From Macrosoma leucophasiata (lineage: Eukaryota > Arthropoda > Insecta > Lepidoptera > Hedylidae), in assembly GCA_036365455.1 (NCBI GenBank), contig JAWQUS010000002.1, positions 2,170,001 through 2,234,000 on the forward strand: a stretch of 64,000 nucleotides of DNA, read 5' to 3'. The notes beneath the pieces were generated by a model. It was not told where the DNA came from and made no database searches. It worked only from the letters and a program-made list of their open reading frames with translations. Shown here one piece after another: positions 11,589 through 24,212 of this stretch. How positions within the stretch are numbered: position 1 is the stretch's first letter; each line of letters begins with the position of its first letter. Both the position numbers and the translations under genes were made by a program.

Positions 11589-11826
11589 ACTGGTGATAGA
11601 GCTCCAGAGCATTGCCTAATATACTTGCCGCTAAATGGTAGTATTCAGCACTATCGTGTTCCGGTCAGGTGGTAATGTAATATAGTAATTTCTGGCACAG
11701 AGGCATTACACCTTAGGCCTCAGGAGTGGTAACGCATCTGCATTTTGACCGTGGCCTTTGTGTGAGTGTCTGTAGGCTGCAGTCATCACTTAACTTCACT
11801 TCCATTACATAAAGAAAAGAAAAAAA
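11589..11826 (+). mobile_element. Family A SINE with two internal deletions, between direct repeats
   Basis: It starts ACTGGTGATAGAGCTCCAGA, then jumps to 'gcattgcctaatatacttgc' (about 35 bp missing). A second gap follows 'atcacttaact'. It ends in an A-rich tail near 11826 and lies between two copies of a 110-bp unrelated sequence. Confidence 0.85.
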
Positions 11827-11950
11827 GTGAATTGGGGCTTTCTACTGGTTTGTTAACATTTTACTGTTTATCATTGTTACTGTTTATGGAAATGTGACGA
11901 GCTTCCTTTAGTTTTTAAAGTGAATATTGTTAAAATTACACCGTAGATTA
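11827..11950 (+). repeat. Direct repeat, right copy
   Basis: It corresponds to 11461-11575 with about a dozen changes and an extra 16 bases (a small duplication in 'tgtttatcattgttac' then 'tgtttatgg'). Confidence 0.8.
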
Positions 11951-12290
11951 AAAACAAAGAAATAAAAGATATGATGATATTCAGGTGGATAATCCAAATT
12001 GATGAAAACTGAATGTTGCTTTTAAACATCTACATAAAACTATAAGTCTTAAAGAACCATAAGTCTGCTACTACCACAGTCTAAAGAAAACAAACGTGTT
12101 CTACTACCATCATTAGTGACATCCATTTGATAATGGTACAGTGGAATTAAGTTAATTTAGAGATTCATCCATTGCGTATAATAGCATTTGGATCTCCTTG
12201 GACGGCAATATTTTCGCTTCATCAAATTGTATTATTTTTTTTCACATAAACTAAAACGGTGATTAGATTTATCATCCTGACGACAACCGA

Positions 12291-12573
12291 TTTTTTTATG
12301 TGATGAAGTAGCAAGGAAGCTTATAGTATACATTGATTGTAAGCAATAATGTAGCATATAATCACATGAAACCAGAAATTTCCAATGTAGATGCGTTACC
12401 ACTCCTGAGGACTAAGGTATTATGCCGCTGCACCGCAGATTACAGGACCGTACATTACCACCTGACGAGAACACGATAGTGCAGAACACTGCCATACATT
12501 TAGCAGCAAGTAGATTAGGTAATGCGATGGTGCCTTAGCCCGTGAGCTCGGTCACTGGAGCTCTGCCACCAGC
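12291..12573 (-). mobile_element. Family A SINE, full length, diverged
   Basis: The reversed copy runs from a T-run at 12291 to 'ggagctctgccaccagc' at 12573, with scattered changes. Confidence 0.85.
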
Positions 12574-13116
12574 AAACCGAATTAAAAACAACAAACAATA
12601 CAACCAGAAATAGAAAAGGCAATCACAACAGATCGAGAGTAGTCGCCCCCGCGCCGCAATTTGTAATGCTTTGGATTTTATTTGTAAAAAATCGCTTAAG
12701 TACCCGTATCGAACTACTTCTGTGGGTGGTCAGCATTTTTATTATGTCGCTTTTTGTAGCCTTCGTTTCGGGGCCCACTTTATGAGTGACAATATGTATA
12801 GATTTGAGAGAACAGTTCCTCGAACTTCGAGAACCTTACCTGAGGTTAATTTTAGATTTCATAATCAAATCGTAAATTAACTCGGAGTGAACTATAAAAT
12901 GGTCACTACTTTATGGCGTATTAAACTGGGGCCTTGTTTATCTTGTGATAATAAAATCGGTATACTTACTAATGAATCGACCTCAGGGTCCGCTATGTAA
13001 TAAGGTTTTTCTTGGCGTATCTGTGGACAGAGAGAAGAATTATGTTATTCGATTATAAATGGAGACATTGCTAAGTGCAGTCAGGCAACCAAACAATGGC
13101 GGTCAAAACCATTACA

Positions 13117-13356
13117 TTTTTTTTTGTGATGACTGCAGCCTAAAGACACCCACACAAAGACCAAGGTCAAAATGCAGATGCGTTACCACTCCTAAGGCCT
13201 AAGGTGTTATGCCTCTGTGCCGGAAATTACAGGGCCGTACACTACCACCCGACCGGAACACGATAGTGCTGAACACTAACATTTAGCGGCAAGTACATTA
13301 GGTAATGCGGTGGTGCCTACGCCCGCGAGCTCCGTCACTGGAGCTCTACCTCCAGC
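13117..13356 (-). mobile_element. Family A SINE lacking its 3' 45 bp
   Basis: The T-run at 13117 is joined directly to 'gtgatgactgcagcc', so the segment that normally carries 'gtggcaaacaagcatgcag' is missing. It ends 'gagctctacctccagc'. Confidence 0.85.
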
Positions 13357-15736
13357 AAAATAATTAGTAAAAATAACAACGCGGGATGTGCAGCAGGGTC
13401 CCATAGTAAAACTAAGGCCACTGCATCGCCAAGAGTGGCGATTATGACGCACAACACTGTTGTGGGCATCTTTGGCGAAAGCTTCGCCAGTTTCATTTTG
13501 ATAGATGTACAATTAAGGAAGACAGAAACGATGGTGACAATCACTTAGTAGGAAAACATTCATCAAACATTATAGAGGAAAAGTTTATCTCATATTCAAA
13601 TCACAGTCAGAAACCAATCCTCAATCTTAAATCAGTTTTACACCGAAACGCGTCAGTAGACGACACGATAAAAAATGTTCGCAAAAAAAACACGCAAAAG
13701 GTCAAATTTTTAAAAGTTCAATTATGAATTTCGAATAAAGTATTCGCAAAGGTAAACTTAAATCGAAATTAATCCCGCGTTTTTCAACGTCGGCCGAATC
13801 TGCACGGTTGGATGCGCGCGCGCATACAATCATAGTAAAGTAAATTAACGCAGATGATCTTTATCGCAATAACGACGTGCGATGATTGTATAGTACACGT
13901 CATATCGTGACTGAGCCAGACGATTTGGATTTTTTTCTGAAAGTAGGTCAATGAACATTAAGTATTTGCTGTAAAAACTTTTTTTTTTTTTTCAATTTTG
14001 ATATTACTTGTTCATTTATCTAATTCTTTTGTATCTCCACGTTTATACGTCGATATAAGTCGTTTTTTATTTCGTGTTCCTTTCAAAGTACGTAATACTT
14101 TTTTTAACGTCAGTTATAATACTTAAAATTATCATTATGGCGTAAGAAGGTACATTATTATTTGTTTAAACACAAAGGTTAAAAAACTAATTAAAATCCT
14201 TAATTTGATATAAACACCAAAACGCATGTCCATGTTATGCAACGAAACAAAAGTTTAATTTAACAATAATTACTTTTTTATTACAATACTCAAATAAAAT
14301 ATTACATCATAATGAAAAGGTTGTGTTCACACTTAATCTTGGATCTAAGTTTCGAAATTTGAACTAAACCGGATGCGCATGCGTCTATGCACTCGGGTTT
14401 GAACCTTTTTTTTTAACGGTTACAAACACTTTAGAAAAATGAAGTTGAAGTAACGTAAACTAGATATTAACTCTGTCTTTAAACATTAGCAGGCAACTTG
14501 TCAGATAGTTATTTTAACAGATGTTGGTATGGATGAAATAAAATCGACTCTAAAACTAAGAATTAAAGATTCAGTTTCGTTGAATACTGTGACCGGTGCG
14601 TTTAACATATGACTTGCATTAAAATGTATGGGGATAAAGATCTCGACATAAATGTTATCTAAGACTTATTGATTATAAGAAATAATTGGCGTTTCCTTTG
14701 TTTTGTTTATTTTTTTTTCAAATATGACATACAATGACCGCATATTTAAGGTAAGGCACTACAAAGCAGTTAAGGAAATAAAATAATCATAAATTGTTAT
14801 AATATCATAATTTGTATCATTTTCATAAGGACGTATTTTTCAAGCAGTTTTCTATTTGTTATTACGCATTTTATATTGGCATAAAATCCATCATAAAACA
14901 AAGATATTTAGGTATAGTGTAAGGATTACAATGTGTGACGGATAATGCAAATAATAAAATAGAAAATTATTAGAATGCAGCAAATGGTGAGGAAAAAACA
15001 TGTGTAATAAATGTTATTTCGCTAATTTTAAAACAGTTTCTATATGTTTGAGGATTATAAGACAAGGATTTAAACAATAATAATTCTGACACCATAAGAG
15101 TAAAATGATACAAATAAGCTAACTTTTTTAAATTTGCAAATTACTTGACCAGTGTATGATTACAACGTCGAGAAGTTATTGTCAGAACAAATCATTGCAC
15201 TTATATTTGCAAATATTTGGTAACTTCAATTTGATAAGTTAGATCAACTTGTGATTAGACTAAAACTCTAAAATTCCACCAATGATTTATGATTTCCTCG
15301 TTAGAACAATTGAACTCTACTATCTTCGAATCTCGACCAATCTGGACGGAGTGCCCCACCCCGGGGCGAGGAAGTCTCTAATTTTGGGGGGCATCCACCC
15401 ATGAAGCCCCCACTTTGCTCGAATTAAATGCTAATAAGGTATATAGCCGATCTGATACCGGTTGGTTAGGACCGATTTTGGTTTTATGTTGTCATTATTT
15501 TTGATGTAATGTTTCGGTTCAGACAATGATTCTTGTGTAAACTTAGTTATTATTAACAATGTTGCAATGAATGTTAACTTTGTAGATGTTTTTCAATGCT
15601 GATTGAAGTGTTGAGCCGTCTCAATATCTCAATTACACAGTGTGTGTTTATATTTAATTTGATGTGTTATGGTATGTGATCATGACGGAATGCAAAAGCG
15701 TTGCTACGGGACATTTATATTTTGTTGTGTCTTATC
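13357..15736. other. Intronic block without recognised repeats
   Basis: AT-rich, with homopolymer T runs. A short GC-rich patch at 15338-15420 ('gtgccccaccccggggcg') stands out. No exon fits. Confidence 0.6.
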
Positions 15737-16002
15737 CACAGAGCAACAAAATGGGCCAAATGGGCGTACATGGGCAACAAAGCCCAATTGGGCCTATACC
15801 TGTCGCCTAGAAGTTTAAATGTGTGCGTGAAATTGTTTATGTATTTTGTCAAAGTCAAGGTGTGAGTTTCGTAGTAATAGACGATTTTTGTAGTGTGTGT
15901 GCGTCTCACACGCATATTCCCCCGCAAAAAATTACAGACTGTTTTGCATCGGTAATAAACGCTATGGCTACTCCCCTCCGGTCCACCGCGGCGTCTGTCA
16001 TG
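15737..16002 (+). mobile_element. Family B TIR element, copy B1, right end damaged
   Basis: It starts CACAGAGCAACAAAATGGGC and shares 'gtgcgtgaaattgtttatgt', 'gtagtaatagacgatttttg' and 'gctactcccctccggtcc' with B2 and B4. The terminal inverted repeat on the right is lost after 'ccaccgcgg'. Confidence 0.75.
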
Positions 16003-16144
16003 TCTGTTTTCCATAATAATTAAATTATTACATCTCTTGATTACAAGACTGCTATACTGCAAACTAAAAGGACTAAGAAAAAATTGTTTAGTAACGATAT
16101 GGTAGTAGTTTCGCAAGTCTGACATTCTATTATTTATTATTGTG

Positions 16145-16514
16145 ATATATACTCGTATATGTAGACATATTTTTTTTTGTATAGGTTAACTGTATATTAG
16201 TCCATGTATGTAATATTATATATTAGTATGTATTAGTATATATATTTTAATTCAGCAACGTAATTATTTATAGGTACATATCTATTTTAAATATAAATAC
16301 TTATATTTTGTGTATGTTTACTATTATATGTAGGTATATAAATATATTATTTGATTAATGATAATATTTTCACTTTTGTACCATTGCTGCACCTACTTCG
16401 TCGATATCCTCACTACCCGAAGGTTGACTGGTAGAAAACGCCTAGTGGCGTTAAGTCCGCCTTATTTATAATTTCTGTGCATACATAAAAGAATAAATAA
16501 ATAAATAAATAAAT
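16145..16514 (+). mobile_element. Non-LTR retroelement 3' UTR with (AAAT)n tail
   Basis: A TA-rich block is followed by 'cgaaggttgactggtagaaa', 'gcgttaagtccgcctt' and (AAAT)n to 16514. The same end is at 44048-44328, so this is a shared 3' end and not host sequence. Confidence 0.7.
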
Positions 16515-17396
16515 ATGGCATTTCGAAAAATAAAATTTAAAAAAAAACATTATACTTAATAAGACAATAACCAAGTTATTATAATGAACCTTAAAACAAC
16601 TGTCTTCAATGAGTTTAAAAACAAGCAACCACACTTCTTTGCACAGTTCTTGTATAAATAAAATTTATGAATAATTATGTGCCTTATAACATTGCCTATG
16701 AAATACACTTGCATAAAGCGTTTCACACGGCAAAATTGCATTTGCAAGCCGTTAATATCATAAACTATAGAAACCCACCAATCGTAAAGGTCATCTCTAT
16801 CCGGTCAGTTAAAGTACACTAGGAAGCCGTGATGTGTATAAAAATGTAAGTAATTCTTTTTAAATGTTTTTGCAATGAACTTTTATCGTGGTCACTTCGG
16901 TTACGTAAAAGAAAAAAAAATACATACAGTTATTGCAATTAAATTGATGGCATAGAACTATCATATATCTACAAATACATGCATGTGTTGCAGTAGGAAC
17001 CAGGCATGAACAATTAAATAGGAGCGTTAATACCGTGATCCATTTTTAAGACAAATTCTGTTCACGTGAAATTATGGTAAAGAGTTTTCTAGACTCAATT
17101 TGAAGATTATGTTATTCAAAAGTTTGTAATGGTTCCAGAGAATTCTGATTGATCATACAACCGGTTACAGTGTGAACAATGAAGTTATGAAACAATTTCA
17201 TTAGAAAATAAGTGGAGAGATAGACAGTAGGGAAGAAAATGATGGTCTTGATCATTTTAAAGAATTGAAGGAACACTATATAGAGTTGCCATTGACAAAT
17301 AAAACTCAAGATGATTCAGCCACATATACTGATAGTTGCTTATCCAGAATTACTACTGCCTACAGTCCACACCAAGTAACATTGCATAAAGACTTA

Positions 17397-17566
17397 AAGA
17401 AAGAGATTTTCGCTAATTTCGGCTCTGCAGAGCGTTATCTCCTTCGCACAGTACCTATGTGAGGTTTGTCGACGATTTTGATCAAGTTTTGACCAATACT
17501 GACTTGAGTAGGTAGTGTGCACCAGAGATAACGCTCTACAAAGTCGAAACTAGCCGATTGTCTTAT
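17397..17566. mobile_element. Family C TIR element (MITE-like), copy C1
   Basis: The inner inverted repeats AGAGCGTTATCTC (17429-17441) and GAGATAACGCTCT are extended outward by 'gctaatttcgg' and 'cgaaactagccgattgtc', giving arms of about 40 bp around a core of about 80 bp. Related copies lie at 59945 and 63865. Confidence 0.75.
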
Positions 17567-20384
17567 TCATAAGCCCGATAAGTAATACTTCTTGCTGTAT
17601 ATTGAATAGACTTTGCACGAAAATACCAACATATATACATACATACTCGTACTTATCTAACTTGGTAGATACTTGAGCAAAAAATATAACTAGCCAAATT
17701 TTGTCTCCAGTTGCTTGGAAGTGACTTTCTCAAGTCTTTTGAAATTTATGACTAATTAAGCAACTCATTTGTTTTAATTGTTACTTGAGAAACAATAACC
17801 TATCAGGTAGAATTGAGCGCTAAACCGTCGTCACACATTTTGCTATCTTCACAAATATTGTCCTTTGTCAAGGCTTGTAGCAAATAAAAAAAAACAACGA
17901 CTTTTGACTCGTCTCAGAAATTTGACAATTGTCATATTCTATTCATAGCGCTCTACCTGGGGTCTTTTGTGAGTTTTCACTCGAAATACTGCATTGTCTG
18001 TTTAATTGAATAAATGCCTTTTGAGGCCCATTGTGAGCCCTTTAAAGGCATTTACAAAATGTTCCTTCGATATTTGAACATACGTGAATTTATTCTATGC
18101 TTTTATACTCTGTGTTACTATAACGGAAGTTTAAGATGATGCATCATTTTTAAATGTTCAAATAGAGAAAATTATTTTTTTCTTTTGTATTTTATTCCTA
18201 GATACTAAGGTATGGATTCAAGAGCTTGCACATTAACTTATGTGGTAGGTACCTTAGTAAACTGCTTGCCAAATAAAAAAAACATTTTGGCAAGTACTCC
18301 AAGTACCTAAAGTTATTGTCAAATATACGAAATCACACGTTTGAAGCTGTAAATATTTCCATCTACCCTACAAAACATTTTATAATCCACGATACATAAC
18401 GAAGTCAGTAGGCGATAGCTGATACTCTTCATTTTGGAGCTGTCTGTAGTCAGACTACGTAACAACGTAGAGTTCTGACAGAAAACATTTCCCTTTATCA
18501 ATTTACAGCTTACAACACCGACGATTTACGACTCGGTCGTATAGATAAACGACTTTTTAATGAAAAATTGGAAACTGCCACACGTCCTGAGACCGATCGG
18601 CCGCTACCTGATCATTGTGAAAAAATTACGACACCAGTCATTAAATTCGTAAGACCCGGCGACCAAGGAATCTCGCGACGCCGCAATTAAAATTAAACTC
18701 TATTTAACATATATTAAAGTGCATAATGTAATGGACCCTTAAACGGCAATTGCTACTATAAGTTGCCGTCCAGCGCCGGCATCAAAATCGCTACCAAACG
18801 TGGTACCCTGTAATTTGTAATAAAAAATCTATTTATAAGATAAAATAAAGCACCGAGACGCTACCTAAGATGCCGGACGATCGATCCGGTCGCGTTCTTA
18901 ATAAATCAACCGGCACACTCCATTTTGGATCTTGACACGGGAACACATGACACACAATCGTGCGATACCGCCCGCCAGTTTTAATGGTAAATTATTCTGT
19001 AATGCGCAAAGGTCGATTTTTGTAATTTAGTTTAGTTGCCTCCTATTTAATAAGTTTTTATATGAGCGACGGTGAGCAGGTGATTTTGTTTTTTCTTGAA
19101 ATTTTTAACCTAAAAAACGTTCGCCTGCCCGTCGCTACTGAAGTAGGACGTATTCAAAATTATAGTGTATTAATATGGCGCTTTCCTGTTACGAAATTTT
19201 TATTTATAGAGCTGCCGGCCGGTGGCGGTCGCGAGGCGTCGTATCCGAACTTTACAATCACCTGTTGGTACAACGACGTGCAAATATATTTATTTGGTCC
19301 GCTTTACGACCGCCCATAAAGGGACGTAATGAACGAATGTCTTTATGGTACACTTGTAAACGTCAGATATCACTCATTTCTCTTCGGTCTCGCACAAAAA
19401 ATAACCATAAATATTTCTTAACAAAACGGCTCCTACTGAATATTGCGGTCGTAAACGTGGCTCTATAAAACGCCACGGTTTACGTTTCGTTTGGAATTAG
19501 AACTATGGAAAGGGACCTTTTGTTTGTTTACCCCCATAAATATGTTAATGATGGACTATCCACAGTATCCATAACTGGAATTCATAAATATAAGCTGAGT
19601 TGTTTGGAGACAGACAAAATTCTTTGGCGAATCGAGCATGTGTTTAGTGTCGCCAATTCGAAGTACCACATGGTCACAATTCGGTCATGACGCTACACTT
19701 TCGTCATCCCCATTAGAAGGACGTTTCAAAAGGGCGTTTTTCTTGCGTTTTTTGCCCCAAAATCCGTTTCGAATTTTATTTTTAATACAAGAGAAGTATT
19801 CAAAAGATACGCTCAGGTAGTTTGGGCCGGGGTGTTTGCTTAGCTCGTTTATTTTTTTATCTCGCAAAGAATTCCAGTTGATTTATAGTCGTGGTCTGTG
19901 ACGATTTGTGGCCCTGTAATTTCTGATGTGAGTTTTGTCACTAAAAGACGTCGGCTCTTGATTTATTAATTTATAAAACTTAAGGCGTGATCCGGTTTTG
20001 ACAGTTGCGTGTAACGTATAATTTCGAGATGTGGGAATGACGGGTCATTTTGTGTCATTTGTCGTTTTATCTTAAATGCCCTGTAATTTTGGATGATATT
20101 GCTCGTTATGGTGCCAATATTTGTATTTTGTGGAATTGGTTCATTACGTTGTACCTATATCATTTTGAATTGTTGTTAATATATTTATTCCTCTCATGAT
20201 AAATTGATTGGAAAGGTCTTCAATAGTGTTTCAGTAAATCAACTAATTAAACCTAGAAATTGATTTTGAAAAGATAAAAAAAATCTTTATATGTTTATTT
20301 GTACTTTATAGATACCTCTCACATTACATAATCTAATATTACCTATTTAAAGAAAAAGAAATGTGAAAATGTATTACTTAAAGT
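17567..20384. other. Intronic block without recognised repeats, CpG-containing stretch 18560-19900
   Basis: Frames of up to 97 aa on plus (19062-19468) show no known motif. The stretch contains homeodomain-type ATTA sites amid CpG-rich sequence. Candidate regulatory DNA only. Confidence 0.5.
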
Positions 20385-20440
20385 AAAGTTTGACTTGGGC
20401 GGGGATCGAACCCGAGATCTCTAGGTATCCTAGCGAGAAC
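20385..20440 (-). repeat. Possible tRNA-like SINE head fragment
   Basis: The minus strand carries CTCGGGTTCGATCCCCGCCC, a good box B. A clear box A at tRNA distance was not seen. A similar piece is at 48770-48805. Confidence 0.35.
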
Positions 20441-21877
20441 CTTCTCTTATATAAAATCGAACTCATTCGAACTTCGTCCTTTAGGTATAAACTATAAATC
20501 AGTTTTAATAAGAACAAGTCATTCCATAAAAGCTTTTCATATCATACATACAAAGTTGCAAAGGTTACCATTCGTAACTTCATGTGAATTTTAATCAACT
20601 TATTAAAAACAAATTGAAAACTTCATTAAATTCCAACGGCACGAGATCTACAAATATAAAATCACGTTTGTCTGTCTATCCAGTAAATACAAATCACCGT
20701 AGCTTGCAGTTACCGCGTTAGTTGCCCATTTAACCGTCCCCAAGGGGGTCATTTCGACCCAGAAGGTCAGTTTTTCGAACATTAACGCGATCAGGGGGTT
20801 GGTGGAATTAAGCAGGGTTATAAAGGTGCTGTGTAATGAGTCACTCAGGGCCAGTCGAGAATACGTTATATGAACTATAAAATTACTTTATTGTTTTATC
20901 TGTTGTGTTTAAAGTTACTTTGATTGTGGTGTTACTAATGCCATAAATAACGATAAAAAGTAAAAAAAAAAAGAAAACTCAGACGAAGATTTATTCGTTT
21001 TAAAAATATTAATGCTACTTTTATTTATGTTTTTTAAATCTCAAAGCGGTTGTTAAGTAACAAAAGGGACCCACCTATGAATCCAAATGATGGATTTGCT
21101 TTTTTTTTTAATCGCCGAAGATGCTCCGAATTAAGAGCAGATGTTTATTTACATTTTTTTATTCTCATTTTTAATCTCATCTTCAATGGATTTTCGTCTT
21201 TTATACGTGTGAATGTACAAGTTATGTAACACAATATGACGTTAACAAAGCTTATAAATTCGATGCTATGTTTAAAAAAAAAACAAAAACGAACATTTAT
21301 CGTTAATACACAGACATTAAATAGCTACTTAAATCGTTTGAATTTCGAAAACTGTCTCGGATGTGTTGACAGACGTCAAAACAATGTCTCGACACTCGCG
21401 CCGATTGGCACCACGGGATTATTTCCATTGCCTTTAGATAAAAAAAACGCAAATCGAATGAACCCTTGAATCTCATGGCCGTCGAACAAACAAACATTCA
21501 TAGCGGCGTGTTTACATGAGAGCACTCGCGCACGCACGATTTGAAAATAAACAAGTCAAAAAGTGTTCTTCGTTCGAAAAAAAAACATACGAAATTTTTA
21601 AACAACGAACACTCGAAAGCAAATATGGGTATATGGTATAATGGAATAATAGTTGGCAGTACCCGATCAACCCCGCGATGTTTGAATAAAAATAAACGCG
21701 TATACCAAACGTTTATGAATAACTGAGCATATTCGGCACCCTTATTGCATTTAGGGTTCCGTGTTACTAACTACAAAAACCCCTGTTTTAACATTTTATG
21801 ATAGGTACTTATTTATTCGCGAAAACAATCCTAAGGCAATATTTATAAGATAATGTTGATGATGTGTTCCTAGGATT
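20441..21877. other. Intronic block without recognised repeats
   Basis: Nothing identifiable was seen. The 77-aa and 64-aa frames around 21236-21497 are unsupported. Confidence 0.5.
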
Positions 21878-21927
21878 CCGCGAGCTCGATCATTGAAATA
21901 AAACTATTTTACGGATTTATCTCACTG
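21878..21927 (-). mobile_element. Penelope-like element 3'-terminal remnant
   Basis: The reverse complement reads 'gagataaatccgtaaaatag' then 'ttttatttcaatgatcgagc'. This matches the end of the Penelope copy at 57429-57472. Only about 50 bp remain. Confidence 0.65.
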
Positions 21928-21950
21928 AAAAGCGACTGTTGCAGACGCGC

Positions 21951-22147
21951 GAAGCCGGTGCGGACCGCTAGTCCCTACTTTCCTACTTAATATTGTAAAT
22001 GCGAAAGTAACTCTGTCTGTGTGTCTGTTACCTTTTCACGTCCAAACGACAGAGCCGATTTTAATGAGATTTGGTACAGAGATAGAGTTGACTTTGAGAA
22101 AGAACATAGGCTACTTTTTAGACGACATCCACGCGGGCGACAGCTAG
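21951..22147 (-). mobile_element. Retroelement repeat copy or copies, reversed
   Basis: A reversed head fragment ends at 21973 ('gcggaccgctagt'). A fuller copy runs from 'tattgtaaatgcgaaagtaa' (tail) through 'ctgtctgtgtgtctgttacc' and 'tccacgcgggcgacagctag' (head) at 22147. It matches the plus-strand copy at 55133-55322. Confidence 0.75.
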
Positions 22148-22149
22148 TG

Positions 22150-22350
22150 TATTATATAACTATTTGCGTCGTGCCGCGATGAACTCCTAAACTACTTAAT
22201 CGATTTTAATCAAATTTTGCACACCGTGTACCGTTTGATTCAACTTGAAAGATAGGATAGCTTACATCTCAATTTATAGTCGCAATATTGTGTTAGAAAG
22301 TACTTAAATTGCACCCGTGCGGAGCCGGCAGGGGCCGCAGCTACTACCTA
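22150..22350 (-). mobile_element. Decayed retroelement repeat copy
   Basis: It contains 'ctacttaatcgattttaatc' and ends with a head-like 'gtgcggagccggcagggg' followed by 'ccgcagctact'. It lies directly after the copy ending at 22147. Confidence 0.55.
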
Positions 22351-22682
22351 CATTGTACATTTTCTTGATTATCATTTTTTGAATTATTGACGTGACAACG
22401 TCTTAAATTAGGTTGCGGCTCGGAGTCACTCATGAAAAAGTGTAACGCCCGGTAACGTAACGATGAGTCACCGAACGAGAGAGAGGCCTGCCGGACCGGC
22501 GAATGCCTTTCTACCGAGAAAAAGCCCGTAAAACCGACTTTACAGGCAACCAGTTTTTTTTGAATATATAATAACTTTCAATGATAACAAGAAATTTCAA
22601 ATGATAAATAAAGTGTTTACTTTGAAATAGGTTATTACTACTAGGACTATAGGACATTTGTACGATTTATTTTTCGCAATAA

Positions 22683-22735
22683 CACATGCGAGTGAACTTT
22701 AGAAATTAAAGATTTCTAAAGTTCACTCGCTTGTG
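22683..22735. repeat. Near-perfect palindrome, 19-bp core arms
   Basis: Arms 22688-22706 (GCGAGTGAACTTTAGAAAT) and 22712-22730 are exact reverse complements around TAAAG. With one mismatch the arms extend to 24 bp. Confidence 0.95.
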
Positions 22736-23012
22736 AGACTTTCCGTTTTTCCTTTAATTTATATATTAGATATTATTTTCCTCTACGGAACCCACATGTG
22801 TGTAACACATAGCACTTGAACAATATTCCTTAATTCCCAGCACCCCAACGTTCCCGGGATAGATATTAGAGGGTAATGGTGCAATGTTTAATAACTTATC
22901 TGCGGGTTGCTTAGTGTTTCGCCTTTTGTTGCTATTTTTTAATTCGCCTCTAAAAGGGATTGTAACATCGCATGCATATGATCGCATGTATTATTTTAAG
23001 TTTTGTAAGGAT

Positions 23013-23115
23013 CTCCTAGTGCAATTGCCGCAGAGCTCCAGGGGAAATTCTAGGCATCACCGCATTACCTCATCTATCTAACTCTAAATGATAGTGTTCT
23101 TCGCTTCAACCGATA
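23013..23115 (+). mobile_element. Family A SINE, decayed 5' fragment
   Basis: 'gcagagctccaggggaaatt', 'taggcatcaccgcattacct' and 'ctaaatgatagtgttct' follow the family 5' half. Confidence 0.6.
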
Positions 23116-23285
23116 GCCGTCCACTGTTATATTCCAATTCAAAGGTCATGTAATACATTTTTCTTCCGATATTTTGTAATCTTCCTTAAAATTTCTATAA
23201 AACCTTGCTTGGAGAGGACAATAAATGTTTATTATGCTATGTTATATCATTTAGGGAAAATATGTCATATTTGCCACAAATGAAA

Positions 23286-23340
23286 AAGATCGGACGCAGG
23301 ACCGACGGCTTTACATGGTCTCCGCGACACGGAGGCCAGA
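23286..23340 (-). repeat. Possible fragment of the 5S-SINE/LINE tail family
   Basis: The stretch 'accgacggctttacatg' followed by 'ctccgcgacacggaggc' resembles 27026-27058 ('accgacggcttaacgtg', 'ctccgaagcacgg'). It abuts the family-A SINE at 23371. Confidence 0.4.
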
Positions 23341-23370
23341 CTACGCGGGCTAAGTTTGTGAAATATGTTT

Positions 23371-23643
23371 GTTTTATGTTATGGATGTGGCAAATAAGCA
23401 TGCAGTTCACATTGATGTTAAGTGATGACTGCAGCCTATAGACACTCACACAAAGACCAATGTCAAAATGCAGATGTTACCACTCCTGAGGCGTAAGGTG
23501 TTATGCCTCTGTGCCGGCAATTATAGGGCCGTACATTACCACGTGACCTGAACACGATAGTGCTGAACACTATCATTTAGTATATAAGGTACTGCGGTGG
23601 TGCCTATGCCCGCGAGCTCCGTCACTGCAGCTCTACTACCAGT
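23371..23643 (-). mobile_element. Family A SINE, nearly full length
   Basis: The reversed body starts with 'gttatggatgtggcaaataa' and ends 'ctgcagctctactaccagt', with a short deletion around 23580. Confidence 0.88.
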
Positions 23644-24042
23644 AAAAAAAATCTTATATCAAAAACCAATATATAGACAAAACCTATAGCACAGCTTTAC
23701 CCGACCTGGGTATTCCAGAACCTCAAGCTTCATTCTCGCATTAGCTAGATTTTATACACTTCGGTACCTACTATTTGCTACAGCAATCTAAATCAAGATA
23801 CAAACACAAACACCGTGCAAATACCCAAATAATTTTCAACAAAAGAAACTTGCAATCTTCCCTTAACCCTCAAATCATCGACACGCAGAAACAATCGCCA
23901 GCGGTGAAGGGTTGGACGTAATCTTGATTGATCAGCTACAAATAACGTTGGTTTGGCTCAGCGGGACGAATTGACCCCAGTGAAGGGTTACTTTATGCTT
24001 CGATATGCAATTGGTTATATTAGTTTTACGCGGGCTACGTTT

Positions 24043-24212
24043 TTTTTTCATGAAATGGCGGTGGTAAACAAGCTTGCTGTTTACATTGACGTTAAGTGAT
24101 GACTGCAGCCTATAGACACTAACACAAAGACCAAGGTCAAAATGCAGATGCGTTACCACTCCTGAGACCTAAGGTGTTATGCCTCTGTGCCGGAAATTAC
24201 AGGGCCATACAA
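24043..24212 (-). mobile_element. Family A SINE, 5'-truncated
   Basis: The reversed tail and 3' half are present up to 'ggaaattacagggccatac'; the 5' half is absent, as in retroposon truncation. Confidence 0.8.

Noticed and set aside
17265..17462. 65-aa plus frame reaching into family C as a coding exon
   Set aside because: It ends within a TIR element and surrounding frames are closed.
22683..22735. The palindrome as a microRNA precursor
   Set aside because: The stem is almost perfect with a 5-base loop, and arm length is too short for a usual precursor.
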